In this document: positions 22,824 through 34,210 of the stretch, piece by piece
Position numbering within the stretch: the stretch's first letter is position 1
How the letters are laid out: every line of letters starts with the position of its first letter
Notes under the pieces: model-generated
What the model saw: only the letters and a program-made list of their open reading frames with translations
Told to the model about the DNA's origin: nothing
The model's database searches: none
Translations under genes and position numbers: made by a program
From: Evernia prunastri
Lineage: Eukaryota; Ascomycota; Lecanoromycetes; Lecanorales; Parmeliaceae
Direction: 5' to 3'
Length of the DNA stretch: 64,000 nt
Assembly: GCA_003184365.1 (NCBI GenBank)
Contig: NKYR01000006.1
Coordinates: forward strand, 496,001-560,000

Positions 22824-24459
22824 ATGTCCATCTTGAGCAATGTTATCGATGAGGTCGCTGCAGCAGCGCAAGCTGATGCTGATGGGAGTGACCCCAAGGC
22901 TCACGCGAAATTGTTACAAACTGTACAGAAATTGACCTTGGCTGCCGAAAAGCCCTCGGAAACCGTCAAGAGGATTTTGTATCAAGTGAGTATACCCTGT
23001 ATAGTCGTGCAGAACAGCAGCAGGAAAAAATGGCACAACGGTCTAATCTATCGATCACAGCCACCCACCAACATGGCACTGCGCATAGCTGTCGAAGTGG
23101 GCTTGCTAGGAGCCGTGGGTGCGGTCGATGGTAGCCCAATCACGGCTCAAGATCTAGCTAAATCATGTCATGTGGAAGAGCTCCTCGTTGATAAGCAAAT
23201 GTCACTCACGCTTGACATGGGGTAAACAGCTATCAACGGCATGTAGTACGTGTTATGCGTGCCCTTGTGGCCATGGGTATCTGTGACGAGCATGGTCCAT
23301 ACGAGTATTTGTCGAATGAAGTGTCCAGGGAATTGACTTCGGGAGGGTTTGAGGACGGGGTCAAGTGTCTGTTCGTAAACAATGTGATTTGGCGTATCTG
23401 CTGAGATCACCCCGCTGACGTTGAGATATAAGATATGATACCGTGATGCCCGCCGCCGCCGATATAGTAGATTACCTCAAGCATGTTGGCCCCCGCGTGC
23501 CCAAAGATCAGGATGAGGCACCATTTACTCATGCGGAGAATGCCACCTCCTTCGAGTGGATGAAGAAAAATCCAGAGCAACGATGGTACTTTGACAATTA
23601 TATGGCTGGACGCCGGCGGGAGATGCTGAAATGGTTCGATATATATCCAGCAGCACAGAATCTTACATCTGGACTACGTGCTGGTCCGACAGATGTCTTG
23701 ATTGTGGATATCGGTGGGAGCCACGGCCATGATTTGATCAGCTTCAAAGCGCGGCATGATAACCTTCCAGGCCGTTGCATACTTCAAGACCTCCCGGAAA
23801 CAATTGAGTCTATACAAAATCCTCTCTCTGGAATTGAACCAATGGCCTACGATTTCTTTACCCCGCAGCCTATCATTGGTAAGTATCCACTCCCAGCATC
23901 TGCTACTCCAAATTTTCTGGGGAGAACAAACATGGCGATGTTTACAACAACTGTTAAGCAACAGCCTGTGAGATGCACCGTTCAGCTGTAGCCTTGAGAA
24001 AGAGCTGTGGATTTTTTTTTTCTCTTTTGGCGGATGTGCTTTTGTTGCTGCATCAGTGCTTTCTGGCGTTCGTACGCAACCTCTGGGTTCTGGACCTCGC
24101 CAGCCGTTGGGATAGTGCTGGGTGATGACTGACGATACACAACAGGCTCTCGCGTCTACTACCTAGGCACCGTGTGCCACGACTGGGCTGACGAACCCTG
24201 CATCAAATTCCTCACCAACACTGCGAAAGCGATGGAGAAGGACTACTCCACTCTGCTGATCTATGACTACGTTGTACCCGAGACCGGAGCGTCGATCCGC
24301 GCCGCTGCCATGGACCTGCAGATGATGTGTTTGCAGGCTGGGATCGAAAGGACGGAAAGTCAATGGAGGGCTATACTGCATGCGAGTGGACTTGAGTTGG
24401 TGCAGGTGTGGTGGTCCAAGACGCAGTTCGAGTCTGTTATAGAAGCTAGGCGGAAGTAG
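22824..24459 (+). CDS. Second SAM-dependent O-methyltransferase, possibly defective
   Basis: Same class II family as the gene at 8.1 kb. Clear exons: 22824-22985; 23061 to about 23200; about 23230 to the VK codons near 23371; from about 23425 to 23878; 24146-24459. Firm introns are 22986-23060 (GTGAGT...CACAG) and 23879-24145 (GTAAGT...CAACAG, unusually long at 267 nt). The SAM motif reads VDIGGSHG and the catalytic-base region VCHDWADEP; the protein ends IEARRK. The join after HVEELLV is unresolved: continuing to YQRHVVRVMRALVAMG in phase needs only a 28-nt intron, and the family-like junction LLV-VRVM cannot be reached with GT-AG borders. The next intron (phase 1, GTCTGT...TTGAG) is plausible but weak. 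Either a frameshift has broken the gene or splicing is unusual. Substrate unknown. Confidence 0.7.
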
Positions 24460-26526
24460 GTCTAGAGAGAACACTGAAAGAGCAAATTTTGCGGGAAGGA
24501 TCATTGCAGAAGAATGTATTGCTCCAGTCAGAGTTGTCTTATAAGGAGCGGCTAGCCTTCTTAGAGTTCGCGACGGATGTATCAAGCCTAAAGATAAATT
24601 CGCACATTATGTTGTATGTTGTAAGTGCAAAGAACCGTAATCGCCTTGTTCGAACCCAAGCATGGATTGGCATGACTTCTATTTTGGTTCTGCTGCAGGC
24701 TTTTGCATCTCTCAAGCGCACAGCCGGGAAATTAAAATTACATGACAGCAAGACCCACAGCACTACCACGGAGTTGCGGATTAGTGAGTTTTTACGATAC
24801 TCTATAAAGATAGCTAAGTTACCTTCAGCAGAGCAGATGGCTTCGGCTCTACAACAACGGTTTACAGCTTGAATCACAGACGATCGGACGTTTTCCAAAG
24901 CCTTTGGTTAGAAGACTCAATTGACGGAATAAAAATTCCTCGCTGTGAGTCCAGGAGCCACAAGGTCTTTATGCAAGCTCATGGAGAAATCTGCCTGTAT
25001 TTACCCCTTCGCGGGAAATGATTACGAAGATGGACCATCGGGGCATTCTTCTTGGCGACCCAGATCAACGTTACGGGGAACGGGGACTCTGGGATTGCAG
25101 CCCTACGAGTGCCGTGAATGGGATGACTGCAGTAACTTTCGCCTCTCAATTAGTCGCTAGAGGGGAGGTCTGGCAAGAAAGTGCTATAGAAAAATTCCAA
25201 ACAATTTGCTCGCAGGGTAAATGTGAAATCTAAGGATGTTTAGGGTCAAGCTTAACAAATGAGCTCCAAAATCGCTAAACTTCCAGCTTATCTCTTTTCT
25301 TCGACATTGATTGCATATATTTCCGATCAATTTTCGGAAAGTATACAATAAGATGCTCAGAACCGGTTACGGAAAAGAGCGCAATTTTGGATTTGATTTT
25401 GATGTTAAGAAAGTTTTATTATATTTGCTTTGAATCTATGAATTAAACGAAATCCGCAATCTAGTCTCGGTAGGACTGGGCGGTTCGGCCAGGGCCGTCC
25501 TATTGGCATAAGTAGTGCCCAGGGGGTAGGGATGCTTCCGTGGGGTTCAGTCACATCCTACCCCGGGACTACCGGGATGCCCCCCCCCTGAATGACCGAC
25601 TAAGGTACCCCAGGAGGGGATACTTTAAGCGCTTCAATTGCGCAATGCGTTCTCGAGTCCAATCTTTTGACGACTGTTATATTGTGTTTATGCCATGATA
25701 AAATCTGAAAGTATCTTTGCAACTACTCCACACTTACAGGAACTCAATGCCTGCCAGCGCATTCACCAACTACCTACTTCGCTTCATCTCTCGATCGATT
25801 CCCTCAAGCCATAAACCTAGAGGATCGATTAACGTCGGCCTCCGATCGTCCAGTTTACAATTGCCATAGGGAGAAAACGGGCACCACACCATCATCAAGG
25901 CTTCCTCCTTGGATCTCCATACGGACACGGCCCGATAACCTAGCCACATGAGCAGGTCGAAAGTCAGTTTCGGCTATCTTGATAACTTCGGGAACGTGAA
26001 GATTCACAGGAGAGCTCGCTGCTTTTATCGAGAACGAATCAGCAGCAACGGGCCCCTGATCATTGCAATTTGAAGAAGCAAGCTTACATGCATACTGCAG
26101 AGGTTTCCACATCATACCATATCTCGAGACGAAACCTCATACTGGGTTATGGGTGGTCCTGATAGATGTGTAAGGCTGCGGTAGTGTCACTGTAAAGATT
26201 CGAAAGGAAAAGAATTACTATATCTTCGCCTTTATACGACCAACAACCGGAGAGGCACATATGAGTTGCAGGGAATGATAACCCTTTTCCCGCCACCTCT
26301 TCCCACCCACCCACATAATGCTGCTCTACGAAACACAAGATTATAGCGCTATAGCCATTTGCCTAGTAACGACGATATGAAAACAGATGGATGAGTTGTC
26401 GTATCTGCAAGGCTCGGATATGCAGCGCCGTCTTCAATGACGACCACCAACATATTTCCTAGTGGGTAAGCGGAGTAGATCGGGCTATCCGGTTGTCCGG
26501 CCCATACAAGATCTAACGCATGCACG

Positions 26527-26553
26527 TGCAATGCAATGCAATGCAATGCAATG
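26527..26553. repeat. TGCAA pentanucleotide microsatellite
   Basis: About five perfect tandem units of TGCAA run without interruption, followed by a partial unit. It is non-coding. Confidence 0.95.
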
Positions 26554-26867
26554 TAACTTGCCTATCAATGTCTTGGCTCTTTCACTTCAAAGCAATACGC
26601 CAAGGTACATCTTATCTCGGTCTGACTTATTATATGTGTCTCCTTTTCATTATCCGTCAGAGTCGCTAACGTAACCTAGGGGAGCGTTGCAACTCTTGTG
26701 TTCGCGAGATCACGAAAGAGGAAGGTCCGAGCCTTTGGAGCCTGATGATTACATGTTTGAAATTCCTTAGGCAGGCCTTTCGACTCTAGCACCTGAGAAG
26801 CAAAGCCATCTGCCTAGCACTCAATGCGCTTTTCATGTTGTAGGTCACTACATCATGGATCCGATCG

Positions 26868-27003
26868 AAAGCTGGATTCTGCTTCCGCTTACCCCGCTCG
26901 CAAATTGATTCGAAGTGGAACTTGTTTGGAGCATTATTCTCTTGGCGGATCCAGTGCGGCGCTGTTAATGCAGCTTGCCGCGACAGTTAAATGCCGAATA
27001 GAG
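26868..27003 (+). pseudogene. Relic of a Spherulin-4 family 3' end
   Basis: The sequence around 26950-27003 matches the last codons of the intact Spherulin-4 gene at 45.5 kb: GTGCGGCGCTG, TAATGCAGCTTGCC and a GTTAA.TGCCG.ATAG ending correspond to the intact gene's GATGCGGCGATGCTGATGCA stretch and its stop. One frame reads SSAALLMQLAATVK. Upstream similarity fades, and stops interrupt the other frames. It abuts repeat B copy 3, which may have carried or truncated it. Confidence 0.45.
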
Positions 27004-27039
27004 ATATAGCTGGGGGCGCTTTCCGAGGGAAGGGTCTTG

Positions 27040-27437
27040 TTTCGGGTCAGCCTCCACATATCTTCATGACAATCACCCAAAAAACCGCTGGAATCGTGTA
27101 GTTGTTGTTGCGAGGTCTCAACGCCGGGGCTAGCTACTTGAAGAGGCATATGTAGATCCCCTCAGTGCTAATGCATGTCTAGCATAGATCAGGAGTGGAA
27201 GTGAAGCTATCTACGGGCGTGGCCTGGCGGGTAAGTGTGCTATGACTCCGAAAAAGATGGAATCGAACGAAGAGCCCAACACTGATGGTCAGCTCATATG
27301 TATGGAGCTTCCATCAAGACACGGAACCTGCTGGTCACCGCGTTCCTAACACGAGTCACGTCCCTCTACGCGATATTGCTCGGCTATGCGAAACGACCGT
27401 ACTATGCGAGACTGCCATGCTATGCGACCGGCTAACT
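27040..27437 (-). repeat. Repeat B, copy 3 (inverted) with an 18-nt phased octamer array
   Basis: Reverse-complement partner of 20856-21290, with the same block order. At its far end four octamers, CTACGCGA, CTATGCGA, CTATGCGA and CTATGCGA, start at 27366, 27384, 27402 and 27420: exactly 18-nt spacing with unrelated 10-nt spacers. Such subterminal arrays are known as transposase-binding sites in some DNA transposons; that role is inference here. Confidence 0.8.
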
Positions 27438-28374
27438 CCTAATCCTACTGGCGAGTAGGGTAGTGGGTTATTGCAAATGATTGCTGGCTTTCTGCCCATG
27501 CATGCCAGGTAGGTCTTATCACGTTGTAAGATACGACCACTACGTCATCTATACGATGCAGGCAATCTTGCTGTACTGCCCTTTCAGAAGCCTCTGAGTG
27601 TATACTCAATGCATCATCAGTGTTTGCGTTGGACAACTGTGCACCTATACTATGAACATCATCGCAGGATAAGGATCTGGGTTTATCTATTGTCATTCAA
27701 CGGCTAAGCGTTAGATGATAGCGCGCTGGTACTATATATCAATTCCATAAATTATCGAACAGATAGATTTAGGATACTGTTCGATCTTTGAGTACTTCGA
27801 CAAATCAAGAGAGATTGAACTCAGAGAAGTATTTACTGGTTCTATCTACTACGTATAGTTTGCCGAAGAACACTTACACTTGCGAAAAATGATTCTTCTA
27901 TAGGGATGGGAGTGAAGGTTATAGCTTGTCATGAAGGTTTCTCACTTTTTGTAGACAAGTATTTTGAGTGAAGTCTTGTATTACTTTAAAAGTGAATGAG
28001 ATGAGAAGTCCAAGCTTGTTACATTGTGTTCTCAAGTCAAGATACTCTGCAAGGTGAATAGATATAGAGCGCGGTTATGCGGAAGATTGCCGCGTGAGTA
28101 TCACGCGTAAAAATATAAATATTCACGGTCGGTGACTTGACACAACAAAACAATGCTACGCACAACTCATTCTTGAGCTTAGCAACACAACAGCTATCAG
28201 ACTCTGGTTCTTGAGAGGCTTAATTCTTGAGCCTTGAACACGAGAGTCTGCAGTCAGTTCATCCCAGGCTCGCAGAAGTGAGTTCAAGTCATTCAGGTGA
28301 GGGTTCGGTTGACGGCCAAGAGCCTTCCGCTGATCTCACTAAGAGTTCGCTGACATTTCCCAGAGCGTAGGATC

Positions 28375-29540
28375 ATGGAGCAGAACCCTACTCCCAACAA
28401 TGTCGTTATAGACTGGTTAGCAGACTATACTCATTTCATCTGCGACCGTTTCAGCTTTCCCCACGACCAAGCCAAGGAGCTCCTTCAGCAGTACCTTGAT
28501 CTCATAGCAAGTGGTGATCCGTAACAATAAGTCACCCCATTAAACGAGCAGCTATCAAGCTATCCGGAACCACCAAGCCCTCACCAAGAGGCACATTTCC
28601 AGGAGCTGCCTTCAGACCCTCACGTTAGAACACAGGATTACCAGAACCAGCTCCTCATGGATTCAGCGCCTTTAAGGCCCCACTTCGAGGCAAATGCCAG
28701 GGATGAGGCCGATCATCTCTTCAACACCACGGCCTTCATGACTCCCAACACGACATCTCGAGATCACGCCTCACCTTATGATCAACAGTCTGACAGCATC
28801 ATGACCGAGGATCAGGATTTCTCTGAGGCTGGCGCTGCATTTCAACAGCAACCTCAAACCTTGAACCAAAGTTTCATCGGCAGTATTTCAGACTATGATC
28901 CCCTATGGATCCAGAACAACAATGTGGACCCCCTTCTATTGCAGAAGTTCCAAAGCGCCATGAAATTCGTCACACTGTTCTCCCAAGGCGCCATCAAACT
29001 CGGCGATGTTCTCACTTTCCAGATCTCGATGAAGATCGATGGACAAAGCCAAGAGACAAAAGCGCATCTCAAGGTAAATGTCCACTCACTCCCGCTAGCC
29101 ACTCATCACACTCACCCGATCAGATCACAGGCACGTCACGAAGCCTAGCCAGGCCCGGTAATTACCCCAACCTCTCGATCAGCGTCCCCAATACCCCGAG
29201 TGTTCAATACCCCGAGGCCAAGGCCTGCTGGTGTCCAACAGTCATGATCGAACACCTCCAAACCTGCAACATCACCGTCCTCAAGTCGAGCTGGCGATAC
29301 ATCTAGGTCTTTCGCGGACAGCAAGCTCTGGGGAACCTGCGGCGCTTCACGCAAGCTTTCTATATGTGGAGAGACAACAAAGACCGCGAGGCGCGGGAGA
29401 AGGGGCAGTATTTCCGTCGGCGTCGTGCGCGAGGTAAGGGAAAAGAAGGTGCCAAGCAATTCAATGGCGTTTTTGGTATGTGGCAGGATGGCGTGTTCTC
29501 GCCGGATCAGGACCAGGCTCGCTTTCGAAGTATGGGCTGA
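28375..29540 (+). pseudogene. Unrecognised gene interrupted by in-frame stops
   Basis: A single reading frame runs from the ATG at 28375 through a good intron (29074-29123, GTAAAT...GATCAG, phase 0) to a TGA at 29538-29540, about 371 codons. It starts MEQNPTPNNVVIDWLADYTH, is Gln/Pro/Asp-rich in the middle, has an acidic-to-hydrophobic block (DPLLLQKFQSAMKFVTLF), a CWCPT motif, and a basic C-terminal part (LRRFTQAFYMWRD, then YFRRRRARGKGKEGAK). Three stops break it: TAA at 28522 and 28528 flanking CAA, and TAG at 29304. All three fit CAA/CAG to TAA/TAG transitions. Alternatively a 57-nt GT-AG intron (28521-28577, phase 2) removes the first two, and a 45-nt one starting near 29278 removes the third. 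I do not recognise the family. Confidence 0.5.
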
Positions 29541-30859
29541 GCAAGAAACATAAGAGGAGAGCGGCGCGGTACCACCGGTTGTCGATAGGATTTATACACT
29601 GCCAAGCGGCGGGAGATGGCAGCTCCGAGGCTTACAGTGGTGGGAGCCATCTACCCACTCAAAGAGAATGCAGGCGGGCTCAAGCACGAGTTGTCTCTTC
29701 AATACGATGACTCCAGAACCATGCATTTCATAGGGTGGCAGTTTGGCCCAACGACTGTTTCGCTTCAACCCTGTTCGCATGGCACTGTTGGGCTCTACCA
29801 ACTGAGTGTAGGAAGATGTGACGACTAGCCGTGAGCGAATGTCCTGAGTGTCACAAGTGGAGCGTCCTCTAGGCGTTCGGCGGAATGTAGCTGAAAGAAA
29901 GATTTACCTCGAACCTACGTTTCACGCGCCCACCAGTGTTAAGAAGCTCTAAATCCCTTTCACACATAGCCATCAATACCGCGCCTGAAGATTGAGCATC
30001 TCGTGTAGGTCGAGGTCAGCTCTTCAAGAGGGAAGCCGTAAAGCTACCCGACCCTCGTTCTACCTCAAGGCTTACGACTGTCTGCTCTCGCCCAAAACGC
30101 TGTGTCCTTTATCTAACAGCATATTTCTAGTGCATTTGAACGACTCCCCATCCTCCGCCCCATTCTAACACCATTCTGTGTATTCTAGCTCTTCCCTTAA
30201 ATCGAATATAGCTTTGATGAAGCAGTAGCTTTCTCGGTGGCCCTAGGAGCATCTTTCAACTTTGTAGGCATGTGCTGCGCTCTCTAGCAGCCAATGTTTC
30301 CTTCTCTTCATTGTCCAGACTGTTCGCCAGGATCCTCCCTGGCTACATACTTTGCTCCATCCCATGTAAGATTCGTTGTGTAGGTATTCAATGAGGTGAT
30401 TTTGTGCTGAAGTTCTGCGCAGAGCAAGTTAGCAATGTCGAGTTGAGTCTGTTCCTCCACTAGGGAAAGGCAGGAAGCGCTCGTCGTTTTGGACAAAGTA
30501 CTTGCAGCTCAGTCATGGCAGATCCAGAAAACACTTAGGCATGAGGCCCAGCAACTTGCAAATAGGGTTTGGTCTTTGCCGCGCTCATCTCTGACTCGTT
30601 GGAAGGGAACGAAGAGGATGAAGTTGGTCACTGAGTGCCAAGGAGCTACTTGTAAACCTTGCTAAGCCACTTCGCGCTAATGTATTGTAAAGTAAATACC
30701 ACCGTAAGGTAAACAATGTACCAAAACAGCAAAATAAACAATCCAATAAATTAGTCGACTTAATATCTCATTGCTCTCACAAAGAAAACTCGGCAAATAT
30801 CATCAAGGCTTACAGAAGAGACCAAGTCAGCATCTCTCCGGCGAACGCAATCATCCACG
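29541..30859. other. Intergenic, no gene seen
   Basis: Short frames only, no domains or splice structure that I can support. It includes the promoter side of the F-box gene, which is A-rich in its last 150 bp. Confidence 0.45.
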
Positions 30860-31678
30860 ATGTCTCTCCCACATCTACCCACCGAGCTCCAAGACCTTAT
30901 AATCACCAACCTCCACCCCACAGCCGCCTTTGCTCTCAGCAAGACCAATCACTACTACCACTCCACCGTCTCCCTCCACAGTCTTGTTCCTGATACAGTC
31001 CGAAGATTTCTCTACGATCTCGAAGAGAGCTTATGCCCACCGAATGAGAACTGCCCGCCGAAAGAGAACGAACCGACACGTGAGCTATTTGCGTGCTTCC
31101 ATTGTCTCTGCATAAAGCCCGGAACGCATTTTGGGTATATGCAAGTCTTCGGCAGCTGCTCGTCGGAATATCGCGGAGAATGGCACGACCGACAGTGCCT
31201 GGAGTGTGCTCTCACAGATGGCCTTGTGAAGCCCGGCCAGGTCTGTTTCTGTTGGTGTGAGCCTTCCCTGATTTGCAAAGAATGCTTGAAAACACAACCA
31301 GATTTTTGCAGAGGTTGTGGCACGTGTGCGGGCTGTTTGGAGAGGAAAGGCGCACAGCCTTGTGCAACTTGCCATTGGTGTGGTGCATGTGTGCAACTGA
31401 AATTGGAGGAATGGGAGAGCGAAAGAAAATTGTGCGGCGACGAGGATGGTAAAGAGGGCTTCGCCATGAAAGAGGCCTGCGAGCACCATGTTCAAGGATA
31501 CTGGAAGGCATTGGAGATGAAACGCGAACGCGAGGAAAAGGAGAACGGGGAAGATGACGAGGAAGAAGGTGATGCAAGTGAGAATGAGCATAAGACAATC
31601 ATTGCTATCGAGGAAGACGATGGAGAGGAGAGTGCTGAAATGGGATGTGCAAGTGATGAGTACGGTGGACAGATTTGA
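30860..31678 (+). CDS. F-box-like protein with Cys-rich region and acidic tail
   Basis: Single-exon frame of 272 residues. The N-terminus (LPTELQDLIITNLHPTAAFA, then LSKTNHYYHSTVS) matches the short fungal F-box pattern, which would bind Skp1 in an SCF ubiquitin ligase. The middle (about residues 85-180) holds some 20 cysteines in repeated CxxC spacing (for example CRGCGTCAGC and CATCHWCGAC), which suggests zinc binding. The C-terminus is a Glu/Asp/Lys-rich coiled or disordered tail (EREEKENGEDDEEEGDA). F-box followed by a Cys-rich block recurs in ascomycete expanded F-box families; the substrate is unknown. The start is the first ATG after an A-rich leader, in context CACGATGTC. Confidence 0.75.
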   Translation: MSLPHLPTELQDLIITNLHPTAAFALSKTNHYYHSTVSLHSLVPDTVRRFLYDLEESLCPPNENCPPKENEPTRELFACFHCLCIKPGTHFGYMQVFGSCSSEYRGEWHDRQCLECALTDGLVKPGQVCFCWCEPSLICKECLKTQPDFCRGCGTCAGCLERKGAQPCATCHWCGACVQLKLEEWESERKLCGDEDGKEGFAMKEACEHHVQGYWKALEMKREREEKENGEDDEEEGDASENEHKTIIAIEEDDGEESAEMGCASDEYGGQI

Positions 31679-32386
31679 TGGTCAAGAGGAAGATGAGCAA
31701 GTTTGCAACGAGGGCCAAGATGCTATCGGAGGTCAGAACGAAGAAATCAATGCTAGCCAGGCAGGTTGCCATAATGATGGTACCTGCACAGCTACCAAAA
31801 CCCTCACGGAGCGTTGAAGAATAGAACAACTGGGACATGCTACGTCTTACGAAAAGCTGAGAGCATGTGTGACATCTATGAGGGCTCGGTGTCTCCGACG
31901 TCCTCTCAACTTCTTCTGCACGAGCTATGAACACGAAAAACTAGAGCAAAATCTGAGTCTCGATGAAATTGGCTTCGAGCTAAGCTACTATTCTATACCC
32001 ATTTCCACCGTATGCATCCCCGTGACTGAAGCAGAAGGATTCACCTTCTACTTGACCTGTAAGTTCAAAGTGCGACACATTCATATCGAGGGTGAAGGTA
32101 CGCTGCCCACTTCTCAAAGCCATGTCCTAATTCCACCAGAGTGTCCTCGCTGCTTATGGAGCAGCCCGAAACTTACTCGGCAATGGTGGCTAGGTTCGCA
32201 TTCTGATCCTCATTCTCAGTGAGTGTAAAGATGGCGACGGAGAATGCGGGAAGACGCGAATCCAAAGCCGTTCGGCTTAACTGTTCGTCGCAGTATATAA
32301 TGATTAGAGTTACGTCGAGTCCTGTTTTAATAAACGAATAATATTCCCACAGAACCACCCCATCCCTTGCATCCATCCCAAGACCC
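31679..32386. other. Intergenic between convergent genes
   Basis: Convergent 3' ends of the F-box and BTB genes. A plus frame at 31869-32222 has no recognisable feature and is not called. Confidence 0.45.
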
Positions 32387-33683
32387 TCAACTCCACCCCG
32401 CCCGCCGCTTGATCTTGTCCATCATACGCTCCAAAAACCGCGTTTCACACTCATACTCCTGCTTCTCCTTCGCCCAATCCACCTCCGCCCCCCTTTCCAC
32501 ACCCCACCTTTCAGCGACCCACCTTAGCTCCTCCGCCAAACAGTCCAAGATCTCAGCCGCGACCTGCCCGTCAAGTTCGAAGCACGGAGCATATGCGCGG
32601 AAATCCGTCTTCTGGCACCCTGCAAAGGAACTGATATATCTCAAGGCGAGCCAGACGTCACGACGGATATTGGGCCTTAGCGCCACCCATTGATCGTATC
32701 CTTCTTCTTGTGCGAGCTCTTCCTTTTTCGCCGCTACGTCAACGTCCCAGCCGGTCTGCACCTCCCACTGCTCCACTGCCCACTTCAGCTCGCCTGCTAT
32801 GAAATGCATGATGTCAGCAGCGAACGCCCCATCCCCTTCAAAGCAAGCAGCATAATCCCAGAAATCGACCGTCGTGCATAACTCAAACGTGCACAGATGT
32901 CGTAGAACGAAGGGTCTTAAGGAGGCGCTTTCCCAGGCCCAGGGGCTGTCATATCGTAGGGGAGCAGAATGCGAAAGGATTTCTTCGACGATGTTGGGAG
33001 TCAGCGGCATGAACTGATGAGATACTCTCGCTTCCTCAAGGACGGTATGCAGTTGCTCTTGAACAACATTCTGAAGAAAACTGGATTGAAAGAGAAGGCG
33101 CTCGCCGAGCATGTGCACTCGACATAACAAACGGCAGGTCTGTTCTTGCAGTTCGGCCTCACTTGGGTCCCAGTCCCATGGGAGAGGCCCATAGAACTCG
33201 AGCCTTCCCGTCTTGAGCCACAACCTCAAGTACTTGAACACGTTCGGATCGACATCCGGGAGCCAGATGGCGTTCGCTTCAGCTTCCGAGAAGCTGCCCT
33301 CCAGACAGCGTTCTGCGAACTTCGAGAAATGGCAGAGCAAGCGCTTTTCGATCGTGTAATGCTTCCCACGGGGGCCGACGTAGAGGTTCGTCGATGGCCC
33401 GGTCATCAGCCTTGAGAAGATGTCAGCGACTACGCTGGACGGCTTGGAAATTGCAGCATACGTACTTAGAGAGTAGTTCTAGACTCCAATGATAGTCGGT
33501 GATCGTTGGCTTGGTGTAGGGCTCATTGGTCCCGTACGTTTCGTACAGGTAACGTGGACTCGTTGCTTGTCCTTCACAGTCGTCATCATACGAATCGCTT
33601 TCGCAAGATCCGGAGACCGGGGACCAGTCGTTCTCAGAGTCGGTACGCTCCCAGGGATCTTGGATGCCTAATTGATTTTCCAT
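32387..33683 (-). CDS. BTB/POZ-domain protein
   Basis: Exons on the minus strand are 33683-33466 and 33410-32387; the 55-nt intron (GTACGT...CTCAAG, phase 2) joins LELLSK to LMTGPSTNLYVG and gives 413 residues. The N-terminal 60 residues are acidic and Ser-rich. The BTB core follows: NLYVGPRGKHYTIEKRLLC, HFSKFAERCLEGSFSEAE, LPDVDPNVFKYLRLWLKTG. Such fungal BTB proteins are thought to dimerise and sometimes serve as Cullin-3 adaptors; no function is known here. The C-terminal part contains two similar ~100-residue segments (DFWDYAACFEGDGAFAADIM and DFRAYAPCFELDGQVAAEIL), an internal duplication. Without the first exon the protein would start at MTGPS, so the spliced start is preferred but not proven. 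Confidence 0.82.
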
Positions 33684-34210
33684 ACCGAAAGGAAATGAGA
33701 GTGGATAAGTTCGCTTTATATAGGAAAGCTTGAGGCTGTGGTAAAATAGAGAAAAGATGTCGGAAGACAGAGGTACAATGCTGATGGTTCACGGAGAAAT
33801 TGTGTAGTGGGATTTTCTAAAGAGTCTGCAAAAGCAAGGTGAGCAGCGGGAACTGAACGGGCAAAGTGTTAATGGGATGAAAAGTGTTAACAGTGCGGCA
33901 ATTTCCATATATATAGGTATAGCAGGTCAAATTTAATGCAATAATAAATTTGAAGAGTGGGGCAACTTCTATGGATATAGGTATACAGCATGTCAAATTT
34001 TAATGGAATAAAGAATGTTAACAGTGCTGCAAATTCCATATTCAGCATGACCGTAGAGTGAATGTTAAGAAGAAAGCACCGGGAATCTGTAAAATCATAA
34101 CGCATAATCGTGTTTGCCTATAGTAATGTCGCTTCGCTCTGGTTGCTAGTAAATGTAGAGGCGTTGAGTGGAGACTAGATTTGGTCACGCACATCACATC
34201 TAGGTGGCTG

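Larger units (their letters stand above)
24460..28374. other. Gene-poor, repeat-rich stretch
   Basis: No intact gene is supported over 3.9 kb. It holds C/G-rich inverted-type sequence near 25.48-25.61 kb (TCCTACCCCGGGACTACC, resembling the hairpin at 62.5 kb), a TGCAA microsatellite, a Spherulin-4 3'-end relic, repeat B copy 3, and AT-rich sequence at about 27.7-28.1 kb. Confidence 0.5.

Noticed and set aside
8082..24459. A complete secondary-metabolite gene cluster
   Set aside because: There are two O-methyltransferases and a broken transporter but no polyketide, peptide or terpene synthase, and no pathway regulator in the window.
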